32,301 nucleotides of DNA from JBPOHE01 sp052035915 (GCA_052035915.1 JBPOHE010000039.1:1-32301), one strand, 5' to 3'. Shown: positions 22,505-30,794, counted from the stretch's first letter. Program-made: numbers and translations. The notes: generated by a model not told the origin, from the letters alone.

Positions 22505-22972
22505 ATGGCAAAGAAAGGTAAGGGGTCCTCGGAGGGAAAAAAATCCTCCAGGCGCATCGAAGAGTTTTCGCCTCCCCAGTGGAATCAGCCCAGGTGGTGG
22601 AATGTCCCGCTCATCCCGGATCTGATGACCCCGCTGAGCACGCGGACACCGCGGGTGGATATGCTGGATCTCGGTGAGACGATCCGCATCGAGGTGGAGT
22701 TACCGGGAGTCTCCAGTAATTCGTTGCGACTCTCGGCGGCGGAAAACGTGTTGACGATCCAGGCCGTGGCTGAATCGAGAGAGTCGTTCGAGCGGGAACA
22801 TTACTATCGCGAGATTTACCATGGCGAATTCCAACGCATCCTCCTGCTTCCCTGTGGCATAGATTGGGAGAAGACCCGGGCCAGGATGCGGAGCGGCATG
22901 CTGACTATGGATTGCCCGAAGCTCGGGCGACAGGAAGGGTCGGTATCGGGCCGGACGATCAAGGTGGAGTGA
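22505..22972 (+). CDS. Hsp20 / alpha-crystallin small heat-shock protein
   Basis: This is an ATP-independent holdase chaperone of the small heat-shock family. The 155 residues have a basic N-terminal region and then the alpha-crystallin domain: PRVDMLDLGETIRIEVELPG (20 residues), LRLSAAENVLTIQA and YYREIYHGEFQRILLLP. The C-terminal GMLTMDCPKL is the usual strand. It lies 53 bp after pcm on the same strand and is closed by a strong terminator at 23046. Co-transcription with pcm would make a protein-damage unit; this is inferred. The C-terminal I-x-I tail motif is not obvious. Confidence 0.9.
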   Translation: MAKKGKGSSEGKKSSRRIEEFSPPQWNQPRWWNVPLIPDLMTPLSTRTPRVDMLDLGETIRIEVELPGVSSNSLRLSAAENVLTIQAVAESRESFEREHYYREIYHGEFQRILLLPCGIDWEKTRARMRSGMLTMDCPKLGRQEGSVSGRTIKVE

Positions 22973-23045
22973 GCCTCCGCCTCTCCGATCAGCGAAAAGG
23001 GGAGGGGGCGAGGAATCATCGGCTTTTTTCTGGGCATCCTGAGTC

Positions 23046-23078
23046 AAAGAGGCCACGCAACGTGGCCTCTTTTGTTTT
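23046..23078 (+). terminator. Intrinsic terminator after hsp20
   Basis: AAAGAGGCCACG and CGTGGCCTCTTT form a perfect 12-bp stem with a CAA loop, followed by TTTGTTTT. It lies between convergent hsp20 and rtcB and could stop transcripts from both sides, although the T-run is better on the plus strand. Confidence 0.9.
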
Positions 23079-23102
23079 CAGCCAGGTTTTTCAGCACCTT
23101 AC

Positions 23103-24536
23103 CTAACCCTTGATGCAGGCCATGGGCTCAAGGCGGGCCACCATGAGCGCCAGACCCGCCTCCTGGGACGCCTTCACCACCGCCGAGACATCCTTGTAGG
23201 CCCCCGGAGCCTCCTCGGCGACCCCGCGCAGGGACGGGCTACGGATGAGGATGCCGCGTCGGGCGAGATCGTCCACCAAGGAGCGCCCTTGCCACTCTTT
23301 GGTGGCGGCGCGTCGGCTCATGGCCCGACCGGCGCCGTGACAGGCCGAGCTGAAGGAGCGTGTCTCCGCCTCCTTGGTGCCGGCCAGGATATAGGATGAA
23401 GTGCCCATGGAGCCGCCGATCAGCACCGGTTGTCCGGTCTCCTGGAACATGGGTGGCAGCTCTGGATGACCCGGCCCGAAGGCGCGGGTGGCCCCCTTGC
23501 GATGGACGAACAGCCGGCGTCGTTGGCCGTCGACCAGGTGCTCTTCCAGTTTGCAGGTGTTGTGGGAGACGTCGTACAGCAGCTCCAGTTCGGCCTCGGG
23601 CCGCACCCGGGCGAAGGCCAGCCGGGTCAGATGGGTGATGATCTGGCGATTGGCCAGGGCACAGTTGATGCCGGCGCGCATGGCGCCGAGGTAGCTGCGT
23701 CCGAGGTTGGATTCCAAAGGGGCGCAGGCGAGCTCCCGATCCGGCAGTTGCAGGCCGTGTTGCCCGGCGCTCATGACCATTTGCTTCAGAAATTCGGTGC
23801 CGATCTGGTGCCCGAGTCCACGGGAGCCGCAATGGATGCTGACGACCACCTCGCCCTCATGCAGCCCGAAGCGGTCGCCGATGCGCCGATCATAGACCTC
23901 GGCGACATATTGCACCTCGAGATAATGATTGCCCGAGCCGAGGGTGCCCATCTCTTCGCGCTGACGGCTCTTGGCGTGGGCCGAGACCTCCCCCGGTAGG
24001 GCGCCGGCCATGCGGCCCTGTTCCTCGATGCGGGCCAGGTCCTCCACCCGGCCATAACCCTGCTCGACCGCCCACTGGGCGCCGCCGCTCAGCATGGCGT
24101 CCAGGCCGCGTTCATCCAGGCGGATGCGCCCGGTGCGGCCTAACCCGGCGGGAACGAACTGGAAGAGGGCCTCGGCCAGGGCCGCCTTGACCGCTTCCAC
24201 CTGCTCCCGCCGCAGACCGGTGTGCAGGGTGCGGACGCCACAGGAGATATCGAAGCCCACCCCACCGGCGGAGACCACCCCGCCTTCGGTGGGATCGAAG
24301 GCGGCCACGCCGCCGATGGGAAAGCCATAGCCCCAATGAGCGTCGGGCATGGCGTAGGAGGCTTTGACGATACCCGGCAGACTGGCGACATTGGTCGCCT
24401 GCTCGAACACCTTGTCATCCATGCCCTCGATGAGTTCGGCGCTGGCGTAGATGATCGCCGGGACCCGCATTTTGCCTCGCCTGGGGATCTCCCAGGAGTA
24501 TTCCGAACGCTGCAACAAACCGCGCTGTGATGACAT
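23103..24536 (-). CDS. rtcB: RNA-splicing ligase RtcB
   Basis: RtcB joins RNA 2',3'-cyclic phosphate or 3'-phosphate ends to 5'-OH ends with GTP and Mn2+. The 477 residues include the metal site block GGVGFDISCGVRT, then GSGNHYLEVQ, VSIHCGSRGLGHQIG and MRAGINCALANRQ. VLIGGSMGTSSYIL is the guanylate-binding loop, and the catalytic CHGAGRAMSR carries the His that becomes GMP-linked. I chose ATG 24536 because GGAGG lies upstream and the N-terminus then matches the family. The frame is open to 24692 but adds unrelated residues. No rtcA or rtcR gene is next to it, so control differs from the E. coli rtc operon. Confidence 0.94.
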   Translation of the reverse strand: MSSQRGLLQRSEYSWEIPRRGKMRVPAIIYASAELIEGMDDKVFEQATNVASLPGIVKASYAMPDAHWGYGFPIGGVAAFDPTEGGVVSAGGVGFDISCGVRTLHTGLRREQVEAVKAALAEALFQFVPAGLGRTGRIRLDERGLDAMLSGGAQWAVEQGYGRVEDLARIEEQGRMAGALPGEVSAHAKSRQREEMGTLGSGNHYLEVQYVAEVYDRRIGDRFGLHEGEVVVSIHCGSRGLGHQIGTEFLKQMVMSAGQHGLQLPDRELACAPLESNLGRSYLGAMRAGINCALANRQIITHLTRLAFARVRPEAELELLYDVSHNTCKLEEHLVDGQRRRLFVHRKGATRAFGPGHPELPPMFQETGQPVLIGGSMGTSSYILAGTKEAETRSFSSACHGAGRAMSRRAATKEWQGRSLVDDLARRGILIRSPSLRGVAEEAPGAYKDVSAVVKASQEAGLALMVARLEPMACIKG

Positions 24537-24811
24537 CGGAGATTCCTCCACTGAGCCGGATGGCCGCACCCTCGACCCTGAATCGGGTCGAGGCTTGATA
24601 CGGATAAGTGTAATCAGCCAGCGCGGAGCGGCACCAGTTGGAGATCCCGGGGCGGGGTTAGGGATGATGTACAGGGCCTCTTCCTCGGCCAACCCGACTT
24701 CCGGATGCGCTTCCGATCACATATCCATTGACTTCATGGTGATAATCTGCGTCGGCGCACATACCCTTTGCGCTTTCGGGCGTGCTCGTTCGCAACCATC
24801 GAGGGGGGATA

Positions 24812-26326
24812 ATGAACACAATGACCAATCCGCGAAGAGAGTTCCTGACCGGATTCGCTTCGGTCATGACGGGGCTGGCAACCCCGGTCCGGGCCCAGGA
24901 GGCGGAAAGCCCGAAGCTGGCTGAAGAGCTGGCCGCTTCGATTCCCGCCGCCGACATCAATACCCGCACCCTGGGCCGCATCAGCTTCGGCCTCGCCCCC
25001 GGCGATCTGGAAAAGGCCAAGTCCATGGGGTTGTCGAAGTACCTGGATCAGCAGCTCAATTACGAGCGCATCAACGATTCGACGGCGACCCAGGAGGTGG
25101 CACGCCTGTTTCCCAGTCTGGCGCAGACCCCGGACCAGTTGCTGTCACAGGACCCCAATGCCTTGACCCGGGATTTGCAAACCGCCGTTCTCTATCGGGC
25201 CTGGCGCAGCCAGCGTCAACTCTATGAAGTGATGGTGGATTTCTGGAGCAATCACTTCAATATCTTCATGGGCGGGAACCCGGCGGCGGCGCTCAAGATC
25301 GTCGACGATCGCGAGGTGATCCGGCCCTATGCCATGGGCCGCTTCCGCGATCTGTTGCGGGCCTCGGCGAAAAGCCCGGCCATGTTGTTCTACCTGGACA
25401 ACTACAGCAACACCAAGTACGGCGGCAACGAGAACTACGCCCGCGAACTCTTGGAACTGCACAGTCTGGGCGTGGACGGCGGCTATACCCAGCAGGATGT
25501 GGTCGAGGTCGCCCGCTGTTTCACCGGCTGGAGCATCAACCCGAACGGAACCAGCCGGGGTCGCTTCCAGTTCTATCCCCAGCTCCACGATACCGGCGCC
25601 AAGCGTGTACTCGGCGTCACTATTCCGGCCGGGCGGGGGATCGAGGATGGCGAACAGGTGCTGGATATCCTGGCGAGCCAGGCTTCGACGGCGAATTTCA
25701 TCAGCCGCAAACTCTGTCGCCGCTTTATCGCCGATGATCCGCCCGCCTCGGTGGTGGCGGTGGCCGCGGCCGCCTTCCGCGCCAACGGCGGGGATATCCG
25801 TGGTGTGCTGGGTACGATCCTCAAGTCACCGGAGTTTGCTGCCGCCCTGGATACCAAGGTAAAACGTCCGCTGGAGTTCATTTGTGCGGCGATGCGCACC
25901 CTGATCGTCAGTTATACCGCTCAGGCGGCGGATCCCTTGCGTTTCGCCCTCTACTCCATGGGGCAATTACCCTTCTTCTGGCGTGCCCCGGACGGCTATC
26001 CGGATCTGGCCCAGGCCTGGGTGAACAGTAATAACCTGCTGCTGCGCTGGAATCTGGCCACGGCCTTTGGTTACAACAAAATGCCGGGTCTGGGCAGCAC
26101 CCTCTTGAGCAAATTGCCGAGCGGACTCACCCCCACGGCCTTGGTGGATCAACTGGCGAACCAATTGCTGCACCGCCCGCTCGACGCCGGCGACCGTACC
26201 GCCCTGATCAATTACGCCGCCCAGGGCCTGAGTCCCAGCAAACCCATGCCGTCCAGCCTGCAGAAGGCGATGGCTCCGGAGCTGGCCTCGCTGATGTTGG
26301 CTTCACCCTATTTTCAGTGGCGCTGA
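24812..26326 (+). CDS. DUF1800 family exported protein (Tat signal)
   Basis: This is a DUF1800 protein of unknown function. The 504-residue protein has a twin-arginine signal (NPRREFLTGFASVMTG near residues 6-21), so it is probably exported folded by the Tat system. Family landmarks are INTRTLGRISFGLAPGD, VDFWSNHFNIFMGG, RFRDLLRASAKSPAML and the NTKYGGNENYARELLELHSL block (20 residues). EVARCFTGWSI follows. A GAGGGGGG ribosome site precedes ATG 24812. The frame is open to 24782, but that extension is not supported. It is followed by a DUF1501 gene after 23 bp; this two-gene order is a recurrent pair in many phyla and suggests joint export and function. Confidence 0.9.
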   Translation: MNTMTNPRREFLTGFASVMTGLATPVRAQEAESPKLAEELAASIPAADINTRTLGRISFGLAPGDLEKAKSMGLSKYLDQQLNYERINDSTATQEVARLFPSLAQTPDQLLSQDPNALTRDLQTAVLYRAWRSQRQLYEVMVDFWSNHFNIFMGGNPAAALKIVDDREVIRPYAMGRFRDLLRASAKSPAMLFYLDNYSNTKYGGNENYARELLELHSLGVDGGYTQQDVVEVARCFTGWSINPNGTSRGRFQFYPQLHDTGAKRVLGVTIPAGRGIEDGEQVLDILASQASTANFISRKLCRRFIADDPPASVVAVAAAAFRANGGDIRGVLGTILKSPEFAAALDTKVKRPLEFICAAMRTLIVSYTAQAADPLRFALYSMGQLPFFWRAPDGYPDLAQAWVNSNNLLLRWNLATAFGYNKMPGLGSTLLSKLPSGLTPTALVDQLANQLLHRPLDAGDRTALINYAAQGLSPSKPMPSSLQKAMAPELASLMLASPYFQWR

Positions 26327-26349
26327 GCGCGATCGAGGAGAGAAAGAAA

Positions 26350-27564
26350 ATGAGTCACTTTACCAGACGCCAGTTTCTCTTCAGCAGCGCCGGTCTGACC
26401 TTACCCTTGATGCTGCCCGGACTGGGGGGTATCGCCCCGGCGGCCGCCGGCACCGCGACCGGCGACACCCTGGTCTCGATCTTCTTGCGTGGGGCCATGG
26501 ACGGACTCCATGCTGTGGTGCCTTACGGCGATCCGAACTACTACGCCAAACGTCCGACCCTGGCGGTTCCACCTCCGGGCAGCGCCTCGGGGTGTCTGGA
26601 TCTCGATGGGTTCTTCGGCTTGCATCCGGCGTTGGCCGCCCTGATGCCCTGGTACCAGGCCGGGCACCTGGCCCTGGTCCAGGCCACGGGCTCACCCGAC
26701 GACAGCCATTCCCATTTCGATGCCCAGGATTACATGGAGTTGGGTACCCCGGGGATCAGTATCACCCCCGACGGCTGGATCGGTCGTCACCTGGAAACCA
26801 AGGGCGACACTGGTTCGGCCTTCCGGGCCGTTGCCGTCGGTCCATTGGTGCCACTTTCTCTCTTGGGACCGGTTCCTGCCGTAGCGGTCGCCGATGTCAA
26901 CAACTTCGGTCTCTGGAATACCGCGCCCGGCTTTGCGACCAGCCTCCGTTCCCTCTACCTGGGGACGGATTTTCTGGAGGAGGCCGGACAGGACACCCTG
27001 GCCGCCCTCGATGAGCTGAAAGCGGCCAATCCCGGGCAGTATCAGCCCGAGAACGGCGCCCAGTATCCGTCCGGCGGTGTTGGCGCCGCCCTGTTACAGA
27101 CCGCCCAGCTCATCAAGTCCAGCCTCAGACCGGAGGCGATCACCCTGGATCTCGGCGGCTGGGATACCCATCAGGGAGAGGCGGCCATTCTCCAGAATCT
27201 GTTCACCGAGCTGGCTGCCGGACTCTCGGCTTTTTGCACCGATCTCGGCAGTCGTATGGAATCGGTAATACTGGTGGTGATGACCGAGTTCGGTCGACGG
27301 GTGGCCCAGAACGGCACCTCGGGTACCGATCATGGTCATGGCAGTTGCATGTGGTTGTTGGGGGGCGGCGTCAATGGCGGCCAGGTCCATGGAAGCTGGC
27401 CCGGTCTGGCGGACAACCAGTTGTACGGCCCGGGGGATCTCCAGGTCACCACCGACTATCGGACCATCCTGGCCGAGGTCATCCACAAGCGGCTCCAGAA
27501 TCCGGCCCTGGCCCAGGTGTTCCCAGGCTTTACCCCGCCGGGCTATCTGGGTGTTTGTGTTTGA
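26350..27564 (+). CDS. DUF1501 family exported protein (Tat signal)
   Basis: DUF1501 proteins have a sulfatase/alkaline-phosphatase-like fold; the substrate is unknown. The 404 residues begin with TRRQFLFSSAGLTLPLMLPG, a twin-arginine signal peptide. Later landmarks are VSIFLRGAMDGLHAVVPYGD, HFDAQDYMELG, LDLGGWDTHQGEAAIL, MTEFGRRVAQNGTSGTDHGH (20 residues) and the WPGLADNQLYGPGDL end block. The metal-ligand-like D and H residues in GTDHGHG are kept. ATG 26350 follows a GAGGAGAG site. The upstream frame to 26317 overlaps the DUF1800 end and adds no family sequence. It pairs with the DUF1800 gene 23 bp upstream. Confidence 0.9.
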   Translation: MSHFTRRQFLFSSAGLTLPLMLPGLGGIAPAAAGTATGDTLVSIFLRGAMDGLHAVVPYGDPNYYAKRPTLAVPPPGSASGCLDLDGFFGLHPALAALMPWYQAGHLALVQATGSPDDSHSHFDAQDYMELGTPGISITPDGWIGRHLETKGDTGSAFRAVAVGPLVPLSLLGPVPAVAVADVNNFGLWNTAPGFATSLRSLYLGTDFLEEAGQDTLAALDELKAANPGQYQPENGAQYPSGGVGAALLQTAQLIKSSLRPEAITLDLGGWDTHQGEAAILQNLFTELAAGLSAFCTDLGSRMESVILVVMTEFGRRVAQNGTSGTDHGHGSCMWLLGGGVNGGQVHGSWPGLADNQLYGPGDLQVTTDYRTILAEVIHKRLQNPALAQVFPGFTPPGYLGVCV

Positions 27565-27666
27565 TGGCCTGTTCTGTCTGGACTAGGGCCGCCGCCGAGC
27601 GGCGCCGATCCCGATCCGCCGGGTAGAGAACAACCCAACGGGATTGGCTTGGAACCCTGAGTGGCT

Positions 27667-27783
27667 CCGGGCATGGGCTGAAAATGGCCGGTCATTGTTC
27701 TTTTATCGAGAACAATAGCCATGTAGCAATGGCATTGTTCTCCATTTGAGAACGGAAAAGCGGGTAAAAAGGCTCATGCCCGG
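27667..27783. repeat. Palindromic GTTCTC double-hairpin element, copy 5
   Basis: This 117-bp copy is the best-preserved. The left arm is CCGGGCATGGGCTGAAAATG and the right end is CTCATGCCCGG. Hairpin 1 is an 8-bp stem, ATTGTTCT-7-AGAACAAT (27694-27716). Hairpin 2 is GTTCTC-5-GAGAAC (27737-27753). Between them GCCAT and ATGGC make a central mini-dyad, so the whole unit could fold as a three-lobed cruciform. Confidence 0.88.
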
Positions 27784-27946
27784 AAGCCTCGACAGACAAA
27801 CAGGCCAGCCGTGATGCCCTTGCGGTCAACCTCATGGCTGGCCGGGCCCAGCTTCGACTTCCGCAGGCGAGAGCGGCGGCAGGCATCGGCCTTTCACTTG
27901 CCGCGTCACTAGATGCTGGAAACACCACTCGGCACCCGCCGATGCT

Positions 27947-28064
27947 CCGGGCACGGGCGTTGTGGCCCGGTTTTTCGTTCTCCCCATGAGAACATATCGT
28001 CTTAATATTGATCTATTGTTCTCCAATAAAGAACGAGAACTGGCCTTTTTCGGTCAATGCCCGG
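27947..28064. repeat. Palindromic GTTCTC double-hairpin element, copy 6
   Basis: This 118-bp copy lies 163 bp from copy 5. The left end is CCGGGCACGGGC and the right end is CAATGCCCGG. Hairpin 1 is GTTCTC-5-GAGAAC (27977-27993). Hairpin 2 is GTTCT-7-AGAAC (28018-28034). It lies about 215 bp upstream of the DUF1963 start, so it would be in the 5' region of that gene if transcription starts before it. Confidence 0.86.
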
Positions 28065-28279
28065 AACGATTGAGCGTTTATACCCATGGCTGTTGGTATT
28101 GGGTCTTTCCTTTTGTCGATGGATTCAGAGCGGAGCCCGCCTTCTCTCGACCACTCGCAAGCCCGGAATGTCTTCGGAATCGAATGGGTTGATCCTTACC
28201 GCTGTCTGATCCAAGCCTTGCTTCCCTGGTCGCGGAGAGGCTAGGCTTGTGAAACCCCGTCCATCCTGGAGAAAGCCGA

Positions 28280-29086
28280 ATGAAGACCAGACCCTTGCCG
28301 CCGGACCTTGAGAAGCTGGCTATTCCCGCTCTTCATCTCGTCACGCGCGAGGAAGTCGATTCTTTCTCCAAGTTGGGCGGATTGCCCAATCTCCCCGAGG
28401 GTATCGACTGGCCATCCTGGAAGGGTCGATCCCTGGCTTTTCTCTGTCAGATCGATCTTGCCGCCTTGCCGCGGCCCGCGGTCATGGCCGACCTGCCGGA
28501 GACTGGCTATCTGTACTTTTTCTATGATCAGGAACAATCGACCTGGGGCTTCGATCCCGCCGATAGGGGGAGTTGGCGGGTGATCTACTCCCTGCACCCT
28601 CCTGCCCCCACATCCAGAGCGGCGCCACCGGATTTGGACGATGAGGGCCTCTTTTTCGAGCGCGGTATGGAGTTCAGGAGCATCGCCAGCCTTCCGGACC
28701 CTCAGCGTCTCACCTTGAATGCCCAAGGCGAAGAGGAAGATGAGATCGCCGAGCGGATTCTCGAGGCGAAGGATAGGCTGTTCAAAGGCCGACCCCAGCA
28801 TCAGATCGGCGGCTATCCCTCGGTGGTGCAAAACGATTCGATGGAGTTTGAATGCCAACTGGCCGCGAACGGGGTGTATTGCGGCGATCCTTCCGGCTAT
28901 GAAGACCCCCGTGTAGCCGAGTTGGCCGCGGGCGTCTCCGACTGGCGACTCCTGCTGCAACTGGATACGGATGACGAGATCGGCATGATGTGGGGCGACT
29001 GCGGGCTGCTCTATTTTTGGCTGCGTGAAAAGGATTTGCAGCGCCTGGACTTCCAACAGACATGGATGATCCTGCAATGTAGTTGA
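28280..29086 (+). CDS. DUF1963 (YwqG-like) family protein
   Basis: The function of this family is unknown; members are cytoplasmic. The 268-residue protein has the family features: KLGGLPNLPEGIDWPSWKGR (20 residues) near residue 31, LAFLCQIDLAALP, GYLYFFYD and HQIGGYPSVVQND. The end has LLLQLDTDDEIGMMWGDCGL (20 residues) and LYFWLREKDL. A GGAGA site lies 7 bases upstream of ATG 28280. The gene is 141 bp before galE on the same strand, but a shared transcript is not certain. No signal peptide or membrane segment is present. Confidence 0.88.
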   Translation: MKTRPLPPDLEKLAIPALHLVTREEVDSFSKLGGLPNLPEGIDWPSWKGRSLAFLCQIDLAALPRPAVMADLPETGYLYFFYDQEQSTWGFDPADRGSWRVIYSLHPPAPTSRAAPPDLDDEGLFFERGMEFRSIASLPDPQRLTLNAQGEEEDEIAERILEAKDRLFKGRPQHQIGGYPSVVQNDSMEFECQLAANGVYCGDPSGYEDPRVAELAAGVSDWRLLLQLDTDDEIGMMWGDCGLLYFWLREKDLQRLDFQQTWMILQCS

Positions 29087-29227
29087 CATGAGCCTGGGCC
29101 GGGTCTGGTCCGGCGTCCCAAGCCGGCTTTCCCTCCTGTCATGGCCTCCGGCCTGCCTTGGGCCGATGATCTCCTCACCGCCGGATACTCTTCCGGAACT
29201 ACCACGTCTCTTTGGAGGCGCCATCTG

Positions 29228-30259
29228 ATGCGGACGACAAGCATGGAATCCATTCTGGTTACGGGCGGTGCTGGCTATATCGCCACCCATTGTTGTGTCG
29301 AATTGGCGCAGGCGGGATATCGCCCGGTGTTGGTCGACAATCTGAGCAACAGCAAGATCGCGGCCATTCGGCGGCTGGAGCGACTGGTCGGGCGGGAACT
29401 CCCCTTTTACCACATCGACCTGCGGGACAAGGCCGCCCTCAAGGCCGTCTTTGCCGCCCATGAGATCCGGGCGGTGATGCATTTCGCGGGCCTGAAAGCG
29501 GTGGGGGAGTCCGTCAGCCGTTCCCTGGAGTATTACGACAATAATCTCGGTGGGACCATTGCCCTGTGCCAGGTCATGGCGGTGGCCGGGGTGAAACGCC
29601 TGGTGTTCAGCTCCTCCGCCACCGTCTACGGCAACCCGGCCTCGGTACCCATCCGCGAGGATTTTCCCGCCGGGGCGGCCACCAACCCCTATGGCCGCGG
29701 CAAGTTCATGATCGAAGAGATACTGCGCGATCTGTGCGCTTCCGATCCCTCCTGGCGGATGGCTTTATTGCGCTATTTCAATCCCGTGGGCGCCCATCCC
29801 AGCGGTCTGATCGGGGAAGATCCCAGCGGTATCCCCAACAATCTCATGCCCTATATCGCCCAGGTGGCCGTCGGGAAACGGCCTCATCTCAACGTCTATG
29901 GCCATGACTACCCGACGCCGGATGGTACCGGCGTGCGGGACTATATCCATGTCGTCGATCTGGCGTTGGGGCACCTGGCGGCCCTCGACTATCTGGAGCG
30001 GCACCAGGAGCGGCTGTTGGTGAATCTGGGCACCGGCCAGGGCTATAGCGTTCTTGAGGTGGTGCGGGCCTTCGCTCGGGCCTGTGGGCGGGCCGTCCCC
30101 TACCAGATCACGGGACGGCGCGAGGGGGATATTGCCACCTGCTATGCCGATGCGAGCCTGGCCGAAGCCTTGCTTGGTTGGCGGGCCATCCGGGGCCTCG
30201 ATGAGATGTGCGCCGATACCTGGCGTTGGCAGTCCATGAACCCGGACGGCTATGTCTGA
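29228..30259 (+). CDS. galE: UDP-glucose 4-epimerase
   Basis: This enzyme interconverts UDP-glucose and UDP-galactose with bound NAD, supplying galactose for envelope polysaccharides. The 343 residues show the NAD-binding VTGGAGYIATHCC near the N-terminus, then VDNLSNSK. MHFAGLKAVGESVS and the catalytic FSSSATVYG Ser follow, then the YxxxK pair in NPYGRGKFMIEE. RYFNPVGAHPSGLIGEDPSG and DYPTPDGTGVRDYIHVVDLA (20 residues each) are GalE-specific. I chose ATG 29228 with GGAGG 9 bases upstream; an ATG at 29243 is an alternative. The frame is open to 29141, but that part is unrelated. It is the last gene before the repeat-rich right end. Confidence 0.94.
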   Translation: MRTTSMESILVTGGAGYIATHCCVELAQAGYRPVLVDNLSNSKIAAIRRLERLVGRELPFYHIDLRDKAALKAVFAAHEIRAVMHFAGLKAVGESVSRSLEYYDNNLGGTIALCQVMAVAGVKRLVFSSSATVYGNPASVPIREDFPAGAATNPYGRGKFMIEEILRDLCASDPSWRMALLRYFNPVGAHPSGLIGEDPSGIPNNLMPYIAQVAVGKRPHLNVYGHDYPTPDGTGVRDYIHVVDLALGHLAALDYLERHQERLLVNLGTGQGYSVLEVVRAFARACGRAVPYQITGRREGDIATCYADASLAEALLGWRAIRGLDEMCADTWRWQSMNPDGYV

Positions 30260-30264
30260 GGCAG

Positions 30265-30285
30265 CGGGCGGTGACCAACCGCCCG
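30265..30285 (+). terminator. Possible terminator hairpin after galE
   Basis: CGGGCGGT (30265-30272), five bases, then ACCGCCCG (30278-30285) form a perfect 8-bp stem 5 bases after the galE stop. There is no T-run, so it is either a weak or factor-assisted terminator or an RNA-stabilising end. Confidence 0.5.
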
Positions 30286-30430
30286 GGCGGGGTCAGCGCC
30301 AGCTCAATGTTCAGGCGTTGGGTATTGGGGGGCAAGGTGAGGCCCGCGGAGGGCGCAATAGGCTTCGCAATTGCGCCCGAAGGTCCTCCGGTAGAGCGCT
30401 TCCCTGCCGCGAATCCGTATCTGTAGTTTT

Positions 30431-30653
30431 GTAGGGTGGGTTAGACGCCCATTGACGCCATGCCAATGGATCACTGAACTGGATGGGCGTCGTAACCCAC
30501 CAGCCGTCTATCGGTTTGATCAAACGAACGAAACGGAGCGAGACGGTTCTTATTCTCCATCTACCGATGGCAAAATCGAGTGGTGGGTTACGGCGCGCAT
30601 CGGGTGCAGTGACGGTGTGACGGGTGTGTACGAGCGCGCCTAACCCACCCTAC
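30431..30653. repeat. 223-bp element with 13-bp perfect terminal inverted repeats
   Basis: The ends are GTAGGGTGGGTTA (30431-30443) and TAACCCACCCTAC (30641-30653), perfect 13-bp terminal repeats. Each end also starts a local hairpin. On the left, GGTGGGTTA-GACGCCCAT (30435-30452) pairs with 30483-30501. On the right, GGTGGGTTACGGCGCGC (30582-30598) pairs with 30634-30649. No coding frame of note lies inside. The form resembles a MITE or REP-type element. No clear target duplication is visible at the flanks. Confidence 0.8.
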
Positions 30654-30724
30654 GCAACTTTGTGAATGCGGGCTGCCGACCAGGTCGGGCCAGGGATACT
30701 GTTCGATTTCTCGCGTTGAGGAAG

Positions 30725-30794
30725 GGGAAGACCGGCGCTTCATCTACGTCACGGGCTTCAACGCCAAAGGATGGGCACGGCGTCCGGTCTTCCC
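30725..30794. repeat. 11-bp inverted repeat GGGAAGACCGG around a 48-bp spacer
   Basis: GGGAAGACCGG (30725-30735) and CCGGTCTTCCC (30784-30794) are perfect complements. Smaller matching blocks inside (GCGC and ATG/CAT pairs) suggest a longer degenerate palindrome. The function is unknown. Confidence 0.5.

Larger units (their letters stand above)
27565..28279. other. 715-bp gene-free region with two tandem palindromic elements
   Basis: No gene is supported between DUF1501 and DUF1963. The region holds two copies of the 117-118 bp palindromic element in the same layout (27667 and 27947), separated by 163 bp. Between them is an inverted repeat GGCCAGCC (27803-27810) with GGCTGGCC (27836-27843). 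A GC-rich GCCGCCGCCGAGCGGCGCC hairpin near 27589 could help end the DUF1800-DUF1501 transcript. Confidence 0.7.

Noticed and set aside
24693..24811. TTGACT and GATAAT near 24731 considered as a promoter for DUF1800
   Set aside because: The spacing is only about seven bases, far from the 16-18 needed.
126..28064. The six dispersed copies considered as CRISPR repeats
   Set aside because: They are single units kilobases apart with no regular spacers and no cas genes in the window.
28241..29482. A 413-codon minus-strand open frame across DUF1963 and galE
   Set aside because: It spans two well-supported plus-strand genes and the gap between them and shows no family features.
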